Source: Pelagicoccus albus (GTDB lineage: Bacteria; Verrucomicrobiota; Verrucomicrobiia; Opitutales; Opitutaceae). Taken from it: a DNA stretch of 64,000 nt. A model generated the notes under the pieces. That model saw nothing but the letters and a program-made list of their open reading frames with translations. It was not told the origin of the DNA and did no database searches. This document shows, in pieces, positions 63,994 through 64,000 of this stretch. The position numbers were made by a program, and so were the translations under genes. The DNA is taken from positions 371,002 through 435,001 of the forward strand of contig NZ_JACHVC010000001.1 in assembly GCF_014230145.1 (NCBI RefSeq), given 5' to 3'. How positions within the stretch are numbered: the stretch's first letter is position 1; each line of letters starts with the position of its first letter.

Positions 63994-64000
63994 GGTGAAC
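63994..64000 (-). other. attC site 0 (only the first 7 bp in the window)
   Basis: The plus-strand box GGTGAAC equals the front box of site 2 and is the complement of the rear box of cassette I (GGTGAAC on the minus strand in site 1). The array therefore continues beyond the window. Confidence 0.6.

Larger units (their letters stand above)
59734..64000 (-). mobile_element. Distal part of a chromosomal integron cassette array
   Basis: Eight complete cassettes and one cut by the right edge alternate with attC-like sites at 60221, 60580, 61039, 61528, 61936, 62575, 63128, 63566 and 63994 (partial). All genes run on the minus strand. Intact sites are 73 bp (three sites) or 125-126 bp (three sites). 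In cassettes from 60654 to 64000 the front GTT box is the reverse complement of the rear AAC box of the same cassette, one pair carrying an inserted base. The extrahelical base lies in the L box next to the gene stop, so attI and intI should lie to the right of the window. Confidence 0.8.

Noticed and set aside
59734..64000. CRISPR array or REP/BIME repeats as explanation for the repeated palindromes
   Set aside because: Spacers are protein-coding, repeat lengths vary in two classes, and core boxes pair within cassettes. This is not the layout of CRISPR or REP elements.

Overview
The window looks like the chromosome of a Verrucomicrobiota bacterium, most likely an Opitutia/Puniceicoccales-type organism close to Pelagicoccus. 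Three things suggest this. A very long TonB-dependent receptor has the mature N-terminus typical of that class. Polysaccharide-degrading enzymes (GH43, GH2, GH43) and a sulfatase are present. There is also a large MoxR/DUF58/BatA-type operon. The genus is an inference; no rRNA gene is present.

Layout: 1-6.4 kb holds three glycoside hydrolases on the minus strand: a GH43 cut by the left edge, a secreted GH2 beta-galactosidase, and a GH43 with a discoidin-like module. 6.6-8 kb is a small heat-shock operon behind a sigma54-like site. 8-14.6 kb carries a TPR/transglutaminase-like protein, an HtrA protease and a small outer-membrane barrel. 15.3-18.8 kb is the TonB-dependent receptor. 18.9-28.5 kb is mixed housekeeping and envelope: Dps, MscS, a GluR0-like ion channel, an octaheme cytochrome lipoprotein and IlvD. 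28.7-31.2 kb has tRNA-fMet, rpsB-tsf and tRNA-Ser(CGA) flanked by broken copies of its own two ends. 32-35 kb is a five-gene AhpD-like/flavin-binding/NTF2-like cluster. 35-49.3 kb is one tightly overlapping eight-gene minus-strand operon (TPR-peptidase, DUF4159, MoxR, DUF58, BatA-like, coiled-coil protein, GATase-like membrane protein, Cys-less caspase-like protein). 49.5-59.7 kb holds a sulfatase, a carboxylesterase, a deletion scar between a cupin gene and an araC gene, two VOC proteins, and a redoxin-Ig/DUF3570/DUF4266 trio.

From about 59.73 kb to the right edge lies the most interesting region, which I read as the distal end of a chromosomal integron cassette array. Small minus-strand genes alternate with attC-like imperfect palindromes. 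The intact sites are 73 bp or 125-126 bp, with AAC...GTT core boxes, unpaired spacers and a single extrahelical base. The front core box of each cassette is complementary to its own rear core box (six cassettes exactly, a seventh with one inserted base), as expected if the cassettes moved as circles. The site polarity places attI and any intI beyond 64000. The sites decay toward 59.7 kb.

Limits: all assignments come from reading the sequence and recalling protein families. No search, folding or alignment program was run.
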